A DNA stretch of 17,797 bases from Streptosporangiaceae bacterium (lineage in GTDB: Bacteria > Actinomycetota > Actinomycetes > Streptosporangiales > Streptosporangiaceae): positions 1 through 17,797 of the forward strand of contig JASHOI010000796.1 of the NCBI GenBank assembly GCA_030041195.1, read 5' to 3'. Shown here piece after piece: positions 1 through 9,825 of this stretch (positions within the stretch are counted from its first letter, which is position 1; each line of letters begins with the position of its first letter). A model generated the notes under the pieces. It ran no database searches, had not been told where the DNA came from, and saw nothing but the letters and a program-made list of their open reading frames with translations. Made by a program: the position numbers and the translations under genes.

Positions 1-35
1 TGCGGTTCAGCCGCGAGTTCGGAATGGAGGCGTGA
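1..35 (+). CDS. pheS: Phenylalanyl-tRNA synthetase alpha subunit, C-terminal end (partial)
   Basis: Only the last ten codons and the TGA (33-35) are present. In frame 3 they read RFSREFGMEA. A closing F-x-x-x-FGM(E/I) is the usual C-terminus of PheS in actinobacteria. The stop overlaps the pheT ATG by one base (TGATG), the usual pheS-pheT coupling for two subunits made in fixed ratio. The identification rests on this short tail plus the neighbour pheT; the catalytic domain lies upstream of the window. Confidence 0.85.
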   Translation, partial: RFSREFGMEA

Positions 36-2566
36 TGCGGGTCCCGCTCTCGTGGCTGCTCGAATACGCGGCCGTGGACCCCGGCACCGAGCCCGCCGAG
101 GTCGCGCGGCGGCTCACCGCGGCCGGGCTGGAAGTGGAGTCGGTCGAGCCGGTCGGGCAGGACATCAGCGGCGTGATCGTCGGCGAGGTGACCGAGATCG
201 AGGAGCTGACCGAGTTCAAGAAGCCGATCCGGTACTGCGGGGTGAACAGCGGCTCCGGCGAGCAGCACGTGATCTGCGGCGCCACGAATTTCGCCGTGGG
301 CGACCGGGTGCCGCTGGCCATGCCCGGCGCGGTGCTGCCCGGGGGCTTCGAGATCGGCGCCCGCAAGGCGTACGGCCGGATGTCCGAGGGGATGATCTGC
401 TCCGCGGCGGAGCTGGCGATCGGCGATGACCACTCGGGGATCCTGGTGCTGGCCCCCGAGGCTCCGCTCGGCGAGGACTTTGTCTCCTACGCCGGGCTGC
501 GCGAGCACGTGTTCGACGTGAATGTGACCCCGGACAAGGGCTTCGCGCTGTCGATCCGCGGGATGGCGCGGGAGCTGGCGATCGCGTTCGGGGTGGAGTA
601 CACCGACCCCGCCGACACCGGGCTGCCCGCCGACGTGGCCGAGGTCTCCGCCGAGGTGTACCCGGCGAGCATCGAGGATCCGACCGCGTGCGACCGGTTC
701 GTGCTGCGCGAGGTGCACGGCGTCGACGCGAGGCGCCCGGTCCCGCTGCAGATGCGGGTCCGGCTGGCCCGCTCCGGGATGCGCACGGTGTCGCTGGCCG
801 TGGACGTCACCAACTACCTGCTGCTCGAGCTCGGCCAGCCGCTGCACGCGTTCGACCGGGACCGGCTGCAGGGGCCGATCGTGGTCCGCCGGGCCCGGCC
901 GGGGGAGCGGCTGGAGACCCTCGATCACGTGACCCGGGACCTCAACCCGGACGACATCCTGATCACCGACGCGTCTGGCCCGATCTCGATGGCCGGCACG
1001 ATGGGCGGCCTGGCCACCGAGATCACCGAGCAGTCGCGCAACGTGGTGATCGAGGCGGCACACTTCGACGCGGCGGGAACCGCGCGGATGAGCCGGCGGC
1101 ACCGGCTGTTCTCCGACGCCTCGGCCAGGTTCGAGCGCGGCGTGGACCGCGAGCTGCCGCTGCGCGCCTCGGCCAAGGCCGCTTCGCTGCTGGCGGCGCT
1201 GGCCGGCGGGACCGTGGTGCCCGGCTGCACGCACGCGCAGGTCGACGTGGAACCGGTGTCGGTGGTGATGGCGGCGGACCACCCGGACAAGGTGGCCGGC
1301 ATGGACTACGGCCTGGCGACCGTGCTGCGCAGGCTGCGCCAGGTCGGCTGCGAGATCTCCGATGACGCAGGCCTGACCGGCCCGGCGCCGCTGGTCGTCT
1401 GGCCGCCGTCGTGGCGGCCCGATCTCACCGACCCGAACGACCTGGCCGAAGAGGTCATCAGGCTGGAGGGGTACGAGAACATCCCGGTGCGGATGCCGCG
1501 GGCGGCGGCGGGGCGGGGCCTCACCGCGAAGCAGCGGCTGCGCCGGACCGTCGGCCGGGCGCTGGCCGGCGCCGGCTACGTGGAGGTGATCAGCAGCCCG
1601 TTCGGCTCGGCGGCGGACGCCGACCGGATGCAGCTGCCGGCCGACGATCCCCGGCGGCGGGCACCGCGGCTGGTCAACCCGATCCGGGACGAGGAGCCGC
1701 TGCTGCGCACCACGCTGCTGCCCGGCCTGCTGCGGGTGCTGAACCGCAACGTCGGCCGCGGCTTCGCCGACGTCGCGCTGTTCGAGACCGGCCTGGTGTT
1801 CCGCACCCGGCCCGGCGGGCAGCAGGCCGCGCCGATGCTGCCGGTCGACCGCGCGCCCACCCCGGCCGAGCAGGCCGCGCTGCAGGCCGTGCTGCCGGAC
1901 CAGCCGCTGCACCTGGCGGTGGTGCTGACCGGCGACCGCGAGCTGTCCGGCTGGTGGGGGTCTGGCCGCGCGGCGAGTTTCGAGGACGCGATCGAGGCGG
2001 CGCGGCAGGTGATCGGCGTGACCATGGTGCCGGTCCGCGTCCGGTCCGCGCAGCACGAGCCGTGGCATCCGGGCCGGTGCGCGGGTGTGTACGTGGACGA
2101 CGGGGCGGATTATGTGCTGGCCGGGTACGCCGGCGAGCTGCACCCGCGGGTGGTGCAGGCGTTCGGCCTGCCGGAGCGGACCTGCGCGGCCGAGCTCGAC
2201 CTGTCGCTGATCGAGAGCGTGGCAGCGGGGCGCGGCCCGGTGCAGGCCCGCCCGGTGTCCGGCTACCCGGTGGCCACACAGGACGTTGCGCTGGTGGTCC
2301 CGGCCGGAGTCCCGGCGGCCGATGTCCAGCACGCGCTCGCCGCCGGGGCGGCCGGCGCCGGTGATGGCGTGCTGCTCGAGGACGTGCGGCTGTTCGACGT
2401 CTACACCGGCGAGCAGGCGGGCGAGGGCAGCAAGTCGCTGGCGTACACGCTGCGGTTCCGTGCGCCGGACCGGACGCTGACGGCCGAGGAGGTGGCGGTG
2501 GCGAGAGACGCGGCCGTGGCCGAGGCGGCCCGGCGCACCGGCGCCGTGCTGCGCGGCGGTTCCTGA
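35..2566 (+). CDS. pheT: Phenylalanyl-tRNA synthetase beta subunit
   Basis: This is the beta subunit of the cytoplasmic (alphabeta)2 enzyme that charges tRNA-Phe. The protein has 843 residues, a normal length for bacterial PheT. It starts MRVPLSWLLEY, as in the family. An OB-fold tRNA-binding domain follows at about residues 40-150 (ICGATNF, GRMSEGMICS), then the VTPDKGFALSIRGMARE segment, the B3/B4 editing region, the B5 region with DLAEEVIRLEGYENIP at about 470-485, and a C-terminal FDX-ACB anticodon-binding domain at about 745-840 (LFDVYTGEQAGEGSKSLAY, FRAPDRTLT). ATG 35 is preferred over GTG 32 because the GGAGG at 26-30 lies four bases before ATG but only one base before GTG. The pheS stop overlaps this ATG. 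A long hairpin follows the gene. Confidence 0.97.
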   Translation: MRVPLSWLLEYAAVDPGTEPAEVARRLTAAGLEVESVEPVGQDISGVIVGEVTEIEELTEFKKPIRYCGVNSGSGEQHVICGATNFAVGDRVPLAMPGAVLPGGFEIGARKAYGRMSEGMICSAAELAIGDDHSGILVLAPEAPLGEDFVSYAGLREHVFDVNVTPDKGFALSIRGMARELAIAFGVEYTDPADTGLPADVAEVSAEVYPASIEDPTACDRFVLREVHGVDARRPVPLQMRVRLARSGMRTVSLAVDVTNYLLLELGQPLHAFDRDRLQGPIVVRRARPGERLETLDHVTRDLNPDDILITDASGPISMAGTMGGLATEITEQSRNVVIEAAHFDAAGTARMSRRHRLFSDASARFERGVDRELPLRASAKAASLLAALAGGTVVPGCTHAQVDVEPVSVVMAADHPDKVAGMDYGLATVLRRLRQVGCEISDDAGLTGPAPLVVWPPSWRPDLTDPNDLAEEVIRLEGYENIPVRMPRAAAGRGLTAKQRLRRTVGRALAGAGYVEVISSPFGSAADADRMQLPADDPRRRAPRLVNPIRDEEPLLRTTLLPGLLRVLNRNVGRGFADVALFETGLVFRTRPGGQQAAPMLPVDRAPTPAEQAALQAVLPDQPLHLAVVLTGDRELSGWWGSGRAASFEDAIEAARQVIGVTMVPVRVRSAQHEPWHPGRCAGVYVDDGADYVLAGYAGELHPRVVQAFGLPERTCAAELDLSLIESVAAGRGPVQARPVSGYPVATQDVALVVPAGVPAADVQHALAAGAAGAGDGVLLEDVRLFDVYTGEQAGEGSKSLAYTLRFRAPDRTLTAEEVAVARDAAVAEAARRTGAVLRGGS

Positions 2567-2599
2567 CCCGTCCGCCCGGCCCCGCGGCGGAACAGCGTC

Positions 2600-2641
2600 G
2601 TGGGTCCCACGCTGGTCCTAGAGGAACAGCGGGGGACCCAC
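2600..2641 (+). terminator. Long hairpin after pheT, probable terminator
   Basis: Bases 2600-2619 pair with 2622-2641 in 18 of 20 positions; the mismatches are at 2609/2632 and 2615/2626. The outer arms are GTGGGTCCC and GGGACCCAC, and the central loop is only a few bases. The hairpin begins 33 bases after the pheT stop and separates pheT from the convergent minus-strand island. There is no T-run, which is common for high-GC actinobacterial terminators. As a near-symmetric structure between convergent genes it could act on both strands. A relic of a small palindromic mobile element is the alternative. Confidence 0.7.
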
Positions 2642-2711
2642 CACCTCGCTCACCAGGTCCTGGCGGCCGGTGGTGAGCGTGCCCCGCCCGCTGCTGCGCT
2701 CGCCGGCGGGT

Positions 2712-3118
2712 TCAGCGCGCCAGGAACTCGCCGACGACCGCGTTGAACTCGTCCGGCCGCTCCAGGTGCGGCGAGTGGCCGCACCCGGCCAGCACGCCCC
2801 ACCCACCTCTCCTTCCCTCTTCATTACCAGCGCGCGCTCGGTCAGCAGGGCGTGCAGGTCGTCGGCGAAATCGCGGACGCCGCGGCGTGCGTCAACCGGG
2901 GCGGTCTCGGACAGCCCGAACCCGCGAAGGTCGGGGGCCAGGCAGCCTTACCGCCCGGCCAGGACGCTCATGCACGGGGCGAAGAACCGCGCCGACGAGA
3001 CGTTGCCGTGCACGAGCACGAGCACCGGCGCGTCGTCGGGGCCGGCCGTGAGCACGTGCGTGCGCAGCCGGGAGGTCGGCACGTCTACGTGCCGGACCGC
3101 GACGTGAGTGCTGGGCAT
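2712..3118 (-). pseudogene. Alpha/beta-hydrolase remnant (internal stop and large deletion)
   Basis: Read on the minus strand from ATG 3118, a normal alpha/beta-hydrolase N-terminus runs for 56 codons and includes VLVLVHGNVSSARFF (the HG oxyanion-hole motif). It stops at TAA (2948-2950), where the family usually has a tyrosine (GRYR-C-LAPDLRG). The same frame then continues CLAPDLRGFGLSETAP and DFADDLHALLTERALVM. Near 2790-2830 the frame changes and jumps to the family's C-terminus (GCGHSPHLERPDEFN, ending FLAR and TGA at 2712-2714), which carries the catalytic-His region. The segment with the nucleophile motif GxSxG is missing, so no active enzyme can be made. A GGAG lies seven bases before the start, 19 bases after the lipoprotein stop, which suggests the two once formed one transcript. 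Confidence 0.85.
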
Positions 3119-3137
3119 GGGCGGTCTCCGGTCGAGG

Positions 3138-3578
3138 TCAGGCGGGCGCGGGCAGGATGGCCAGGATCTCGGTGCCGCCGTCGGTGCACTTGGACGCCTG
3201 CCCGGTCTTGAGCACGACCGGTGTGGTGAACCCCTGGCAGGTCCAGCCCTGCACGCGAACCGGCGCGCCGCCGCCGGTGCCGGGAACCTTGCCGGACAGG
3301 ATCGCCTTGGCGTAGGCGCGCTCGATCGCCAGCGCGGTGGAGCAGGACACGTGGCCGTGCGCGATCTGGATGTTCACGGGAACGTTGGCCGCGGTCCGGG
3401 TGGCCCCGCACGCGGTCATCGCGGCGCTGGTGTTCTTCGGCGTGGCGGCGCTGCTCGGCTGCGGCGTGTGCGATCCGCAGCCGGTGACGAGGGCCGCGAT
3501 CAGCGTGGCCACCGCGATGCCGCACGCAGGTGCGGTCAACCGCTCGCTGGCCAGGGCCCGTGGCCGGCGAACGCACAT
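3138..3578 (-). CDS. Putative secreted lipoprotein, function unknown
   Basis: The product has 146 residues. A basic N-terminus (MCVRRPR) precedes a hydrophobic stretch and the lipobox LVTG-C with lipidated Cys at residue 34, so export and anchoring at the outer face of the membrane are expected. A Ser/Thr/Ala/Pro-rich linker follows (about 36-55). The mature part is small and has about four further cysteines (CGATRT, VSCSTAL, GWTCQGF, SKCTDGG), which suggests disulfides. I do not recognise a named domain; many short actinobacterial lipoproteins look like this. ATG 3578 is supported by an AGGAG seven bases upstream on the minus strand. A weak promoter (TTGGGC, 18 bases, CATGAT) sits at 3605-3634. 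It is divergent from argC and lies upstream of the dead hydrolase gene. Confidence 0.75.
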   Translation of the reverse strand: MCVRRPRALASERLTAPACGIAVATLIAALVTGCGSHTPQPSSAATPKNTSAAMTACGATRTAANVPVNIQIAHGHVSCSTALAIERAYAKAILSGKVPGTGGGAPVRVQGWTCQGFTTPVVLKTGQASKCTDGGTEILAILPAPA

Positions 3579-3604
3579 GGCCGTCTCCTCTCCCGCGACC
3601 CCTC

Positions 3605-3634
3605 ATCATGCCCGCTGTCGCGCCTGGTGCCCAA
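3605..3634 (-). promoter_or_regulatory. Possible promoter of the lipoprotein gene
   Basis: On the minus strand a TTGGGC (complement of 3629-3634) is followed after 18 bases by CATGAT (complement of 3605-3610), about 26 bases before the start codon. The spacing fits a housekeeping sigma factor, but the -35 matches the consensus only partly. The rest of the gap up to argC, outside the argC promoter and leader, shows no gene. Confidence 0.25.
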
Positions 3635-3769
3635 GCCGACTCCCCGAATCGTTAGACGCGCGAGCGGCGCTTCCCGCTCCGTTCCGGGCCCCGCCACCGC
3701 CCATTTCGCCGGCCCGCTGAACGCGCGTGTGCCGCTCCTCGTTCCTTAGTCGACGGGGCACGGCACCGT

Positions 3770-3798
3770 TTGCATAATCAGTCATTGGACTGCATAAT
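3770..3798 (+). promoter_or_regulatory. Probable promoter of the arg operon
   Basis: TTGCAT (3770-3775) and CATAAT (3793-3798) are separated by exactly 17 bases. The -10 matches TATAAT at five of six positions; the -35 matches TTGACA at only the first three. The element sits in a sharp AT-rich island within GC-rich DNA, about 80 bases before the argC ATG. The leader between them carries AGCTCCAGC twice, 21 bases apart (3815-3823 and 3836-3844), of unknown meaning. Confidence 0.6.
3771..3798 (+). promoter_or_regulatory. Probable ArgR operator overlapping the argC promoter
   Basis: The octamer TGCATAAT occurs at 3771-3778 and again at 3791-3798, exactly 20 bases apart. Between them lies a perfect dyad, CAGTC (3779-3783), ATTG, GACTG (3788-3792). 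TGCATA-like half-sites repeated about two helical turns apart are what is expected of ARG boxes bound by the hexameric arginine repressor. The sites overlap both promoter hexamers, and the repressor gene argR lies in this operon. Direct simple autoregulation by arginine is inferred; the exact box borders are uncertain. Confidence 0.6.
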
Positions 3799-3879
3799 AA
3801 TTCCGGGCAGAACCAGCTCCAGCACGGGCAGGGACAGCTCCAGCGAACGGGCCGGGGGGTCGCGGCGAGCGGAGGACGG

Positions 3880-4938
3880 ATGGGCGCGCGGGTCGCGGTG
3901 GCGGGCGCGAGCGGGTACGCCGGGGGCGAGCTGCTGCGGCTGCTGGCCGGGCACCCAGACCTTGAACTTGGCCCGGTGACCGGGCAGAGCAGCGCGGGCC
4001 GCCCAATCGCCGAGGTTCACCCGAACCTGGCCGGCGTTCCGTCGCTGGGCGCCCGGTGCTTCGACCCGGTGCAGACGGTCACCGGCTCCGGCTGCGATCT
4101 CGCGTTCCTCGCGCTGCCCGCCGGAGAGTCGGCGCCGCTGGCGGCCGGGCTCGGCCCGGCGGTCCGCGTGGTCGACCTGGGGCCCGACTTCCGGCTGTCC
4201 GACCCCGGCGCGTGGGCCAGGCACTATCGGGCGCCGCACGCCGGGCGCTGGGTCACCGGGCTGCCGGAGCTGCCCGGGGCCCGGGAGCAGATCCGGGCGG
4301 CGACGCGCGTCGCCGTCCCCGGCTGCTACGCGACGGCCGCGATCGTCGCGCTCGCGCCGTTGCTGGCCGCCGGGCTGGCCGAGCCGCACGACATCGTGAT
4401 CGTCGCCGCGTCCGGCACCTCGGGCGCAGGCCGCTCGCCGCGGCCGGACCTGCTCGCCAGCGAGGTGATGGGCGCGGTCTCGGCGTACCAGGCCGGCGGG
4501 ACGCACCGGCACACCCCCGAGATCGAGCAGGCGCTCGGCGAGGCGGCCGGCCTCGGCGGGGCCGGGGGAGACGGTGTGACCGTCGGCTTCACCCCGATCC
4601 TGGCGCCGATGCCGCGCGGCATCCTGGCCACCTGCACGGCGCGGCTGACCGGTGACCCGGACACCGCGGCGGTGCGCCAGGCCCTGGCCGACAGCTACGC
4701 CGGCGAGCCGTTCGTCTGCCTGCTGCCCGAGGGGCGCTGGCCGGCCACAGCGGCCGTCGCCGGGTCCAACGGCGTGCACCTGCAGGCCGCAGCCGACGCC
4801 AGGACCGGCCGGGTCACCGTGGTCGCGGCCATCGACAACCTCGGCAAGGGCGCCGCCGGGCAGGCCATCCAGGACGCCAACCTCATGCTCGGCCTGCCCG
4901 AGACGGCCGGCCTGTCAGCAATCGGAGTAGCGCCATGA
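3880..4938 (+). CDS. argC: N-acetyl-gamma-glutamyl-phosphate reductase
   Basis: This enzyme catalyses the third step of arginine synthesis, NADPH-dependent reduction of N-acetylglutamyl phosphate to the semialdehyde. The protein has 352 residues, the usual length. The N-terminal Rossmann motif is GASGYAGGELLRLL (residues 9-22). The catalytic cysteine is Cys149 in VPGCYATAAI. Further conserved blocks are DLGPDFRLSD (99-108), the SGTSGAGR segment, HRHTPEIEQ, the PMPRGILAT segment and DNLGKGAAGQA near the end. ATG 3880 follows GGAGG (3871-3875). It is the first gene of the operon, and its TGA overlaps the argJ ATG (ATGA at 4935-4938). Confidence 0.97.
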   Translation: MGARVAVAGASGYAGGELLRLLAGHPDLELGPVTGQSSAGRPIAEVHPNLAGVPSLGARCFDPVQTVTGSGCDLAFLALPAGESAPLAAGLGPAVRVVDLGPDFRLSDPGAWARHYRAPHAGRWVTGLPELPGAREQIRAATRVAVPGCYATAAIVALAPLLAAGLAEPHDIVIVAASGTSGAGRSPRPDLLASEVMGAVSAYQAGGTHRHTPEIEQALGEAAGLGGAGGDGVTVGFTPILAPMPRGILATCTARLTGDPDTAAVRQALADSYAGEPFVCLLPEGRWPATAAVAGSNGVHLQAAADARTGRVTVVAAIDNLGKGAAGQAIQDANLMLGLPETAGLSAIGVAP

Positions 4939-6086
4939 CCGTCACTTCGGCAGCGGGATTCCGCGCGGCGGGTGTCACGGCCGGGATCAAGCAGTCCGGC
5001 CAGCGTGACCTGGCGGTAGTCGTCAACGACGGCCCGTCGGACGCGGCGGCCGGGGTGTTCACGTCCAACCGGGTCAGGGCCGCGCCGGTGCTGTGGACCG
5101 AGCAGGTCGTCAGCGGCGGCCGGGTGCGCGCCGTCGTGCTCAACTCCGGCGGCGCGAACGCCTGCACCGGTCCCGACGGGTTCGCCGACACCCATCACAC
5201 GGCCGAGCGGCTGGCCAAGGCGCTGGCGGTGTCCGCCGGCGAGGTCGCGGTCTGCTCGACCGGCCTGATCGGCGAGCGGCTGCCCATGGACAAGCTGCTT
5301 CCCGGCGTGGACGCCGCGGCCGAGACCGCGTCGCCGGAAGGCGGCGTGGCGGCGGCCGACGCGATCAGGACCACCGACACGGTGCCGAAGACGTGCCGGG
5401 TGGCCGGCCCCGGCTACACGATCGGCGGCATGGGCAAGGGGGCCGCGATGCTCGCCCCGGCGCTGGCGACGATGCTGGTGGTGCTCACCACCGACGCCGG
5501 CCTGCCGGCCAGCGACCTTGACGCGGCGCTGCGCGCCGCGACGGCGACGACCTTCGACCGGCTCGACACCGACGGCTGCATGTCGACGAATGACACGGTG
5601 CTGCTGCTGGCCAGCGGCGCGTCCGGGGTCCGGCCGGATCCGGGCCAGTTCGCCGCGCTGCTGACCGAGGGCTGCGCCGACCTGGCCCGCCAGATGCAGC
5701 TCGACGCCGAAGGAGCGGGCAAGGCGATCGACATCGAGGTCACCGGCGCGGCCAGCGAGCGTGACGCGGTGACCGTGGGGCGCGCCATCGCCCGGTGCAA
5801 CCTGCTCAAGTGCGCGATAGCCGGCGAGGACCCGAACTGGGGACGGGTGCTCGCCGCGGTCGGGACCACGGACGCCGCGTTCGAGCCCGACCAGCTCGCC
5901 GTGGCGATCAACGGCGTCTGGGTCTGCCGTAACGGGTACCCGGCCGAGGACAGGTCCCGGGTCGACCTGCGGCCCCGGGACGTGCGCATCAGCGTCGAGC
6001 TGTCCGCGGGACCGCATTCGGCCACGATCCGCACCACCGACCTGACCGAGGCGTACGTGCACGAGAACTCGGCCTACTCGACTTGA
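4935..6086 (+). CDS. argJ: Bifunctional ornithine acetyltransferase / N-acetylglutamate synthase
   Basis: The protein moves the acetyl group from N-acetylornithine to glutamate, releasing ornithine and closing the acetyl cycle. Some ArgJ proteins also make N-acetylglutamate from acetyl-CoA. It has 383 residues. The self-cleavage region [14 protein letters not shown] is present, with cleavage expected between Ala178 and Thr179, so Thr179 becomes the nucleophile of the beta chain. Other family signatures are [34 protein letters not shown], the DGCMSTND segment, [10 protein letters not shown] and the C-terminal [10 protein letters not shown]. The start has GGAG seven bases upstream and overlaps argC by four bases. 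Whether it is mono- or bifunctional cannot be read from the sequence. Confidence 0.97.
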   Translation: MTVTSAAGFRAAGVTAGIKQSGQRDLAVVVNDGPSDAAAGVFTSNRVRAAPVLWTEQVVSGGRVRAVVLNSGGANACTGPDGFADTHHTAERLAKALAVSAGEVAVCSTGLIGERLPMDKLLPGVDAAAETASPEGGVAAADAIRTTDTVPKTCRVAGPGYTIGGMGKGAAMLAPALATMLVVLTTDAGLPASDLDAALRAATATTFDRLDTDGCMSTNDTVLLLASGASGVRPDPGQFAALLTEGCADLARQMQLDAEGAGKAIDIEVTGAASERDAVTVGRAIARCNLLKCAIAGEDPNWGRVLAAVGTTDAAFEPDQLAVAINGVWVCRNGYPAEDRSRVDLRPRDVRISVELSAGPHSATIRTTDLTEAYVHENSAYST

Positions 6087-7041
6087 TCACGGCGATGGAC
6101 GCGGCAGCGCAGCACAAACGAGCCGACGGCGCGCTGGCCAAGGCGGCGACGCTGATCGAGGCGCTGCCCTGGCTGGAGCGCTTCCACGGCGAAACCGTCG
6201 TGATCAAATTCGGCGGGCACGCGATGACCGACGAGCAGCTGTGCTTCGCGTTCGCGCAGGACGTCGTGTTCCTGCGGTACGCGGGGCTGCGCCCGGTGGT
6301 GGTGCACGGCGGCGGCCCGCAGATCAGCGAGCACCTGGACAAGCTCGGCATCCCGAGCACGTTCGCCGCCGGACTGCGGGTCACCACGCCGGAGACCATG
6401 GATGTGGTCCGGATGGTGCTCACCGGGCAGGTCAACCGCGAGGTGGTGGGCCTGATCAACCGGCACGGCCCGTTCGCGGTCGGGATGTCGGGAGAGGACG
6501 CGAACCTGCTCACCGCGACGCGCGCCCAGGCCACCGTGGACGGGGCGCCGGTCGACCTCGGCCAGGTCGGCGACATCCACACGGTCGACCCGGGCGCGGT
6601 CCGGGCGCTGATCGCCGACGGCCGGATCCCGGTGATCTCCAGCGTGGCCAGGGGGTCGGCGGGAGAGATCTTCAACGTGAACGCCGACACCGCGGCCGCC
6701 GCGGTCTCGGTGGCGCTCGGTGCCGCGAAGCTGGTCCTGCTGACCGACGTGGCCGGCCTGTACGCCAACTGGCCGGGCGATGCCGCGGTGCGCGAAGCGG
6801 CGGCCGAGCGGCCCAGCGAGGTGATCCAGAAGCTGGACGCGGCCGAGCTTGCGGCGATGCTGCCCCAGCTCAGCGGCGGGATGATCCCGAAGATGCAGGC
6901 CTGCCTGACCGCGGTCCGCGGCGGGGTGCCGCAGGCACACGTGCTCGACGGGCGGCTGCCGCACGCGGTCCTGCTCGAGATATTCACCGACTCGGGAATC
7001 GGCACCATGGTCGTGCCGGATCCGGCGACCCAGGAGGCGCG

Positions 7042-7045
<4 letters not shown>
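6083..7045 (+). CDS. argB: Acetylglutamate kinase
   Basis: This enzyme phosphorylates N-acetylglutamate, the second and usually feedback-controlled step. As drawn it has 320 residues. The amino-acid-kinase motifs are VIKFGGHAM (Lys42), [11 protein letters not shown] (72-82), [11 protein letters not shown] (198-208), [12 protein letters not shown] (220-231) and GGMIPKM. An N-terminal helix of about 25 residues precedes the kinase fold ([17 protein letters not shown] region), a feature of arginine-sensitive kinases, so inhibition by arginine is likely. The start is uncertain: TTG 6083 overlaps the argJ stop (TTGA), and ATG 6095 is four codons further in. Neither has a clear ribosome binding site, so translation probably depends on coupling to argJ. 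Confidence 0.96.
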
Positions 7046-9196
<2,151 letters not shown>

Positions 9197-9197
<1 letters not shown>

Positions 9198-9775
9198 TGG
9201 GGACGGTGAGCCCGGCCACCAAGACCGCGCGGCACGCGCATATCGCCGCGATCCTGGCGCACGCCGAGCCGCCGGTCCGGTCCCAGGAGGAACTCGCCGA
9301 GCGGCTGGCCCAGCGCGGCGTGCGGGTCACCCAGGCCACGCTGTCCCGTGATCTGGAGGAACTCGGCGCGGTGCGGCTGCGCGCCGCCGACGGCGCTCTG
9401 GTGTACGCGCTGCCCAGCGAGGCGGGCGGCCCGGGCTCGATGCCCGGCGGCGTGGCCGAGGCGGCGGAAGCGGCCTCCCCGGACCGCCGGCCGGCTGACC
9501 CGGGCGGCCAGGAGCCGCCGTCCTCCCGGCTGGCGCGTTTCGCCTCCGAGCTGCTGGTCACGGCCGAGGCGAGCGGCAACCTGGTGGTGCTGCGGACGCC
9601 GGCCGGCGCCGCGCAGTTCCTGGCCTCGGCCATCGACCACGCGGGCTGGCCGTCGATCCTCGGCACGGTGGCCGGCGACGACACCGTGCTGGTGATCGCG
9701 CGGGATCCGGCCGGCGGGGCGGACCTGGCGAGCGCGCTGCTGCGGCTGGCCGACCGGCGTGGCCAGCATCGCTAG
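9197..9775 (+). CDS. argR: Arginine repressor
   Basis: A transcription factor that, with arginine as corepressor, forms hexamers and binds ARG boxes. It has 192 residues. The N-terminal winged helix spans about 12-73, with the recognition segment [16 protein letters not shown] (45-60). A linker of about 35 residues rich in Gly, Pro, Ala and Glu follows (75-108), longer than in the classic ~150-170 residue proteins. The C-terminal oligomerisation and arginine-binding domain carries [12 protein letters not shown] (156-167), with the Asp-Asp pair that contacts arginine. GTG 9197 overlaps the argF TAG by one base (TAGTG) and has GGAG eight bases upstream; GTG 9206 is a weaker option. The gene lies within the operon it is expected to control. 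Confidence 0.95.
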
Positions 9776-9825
9776 CATGTGTCCGGGCATAGTGCGGTTT
9801 GATCATGGGAGCCGGGAGGAGCGCC

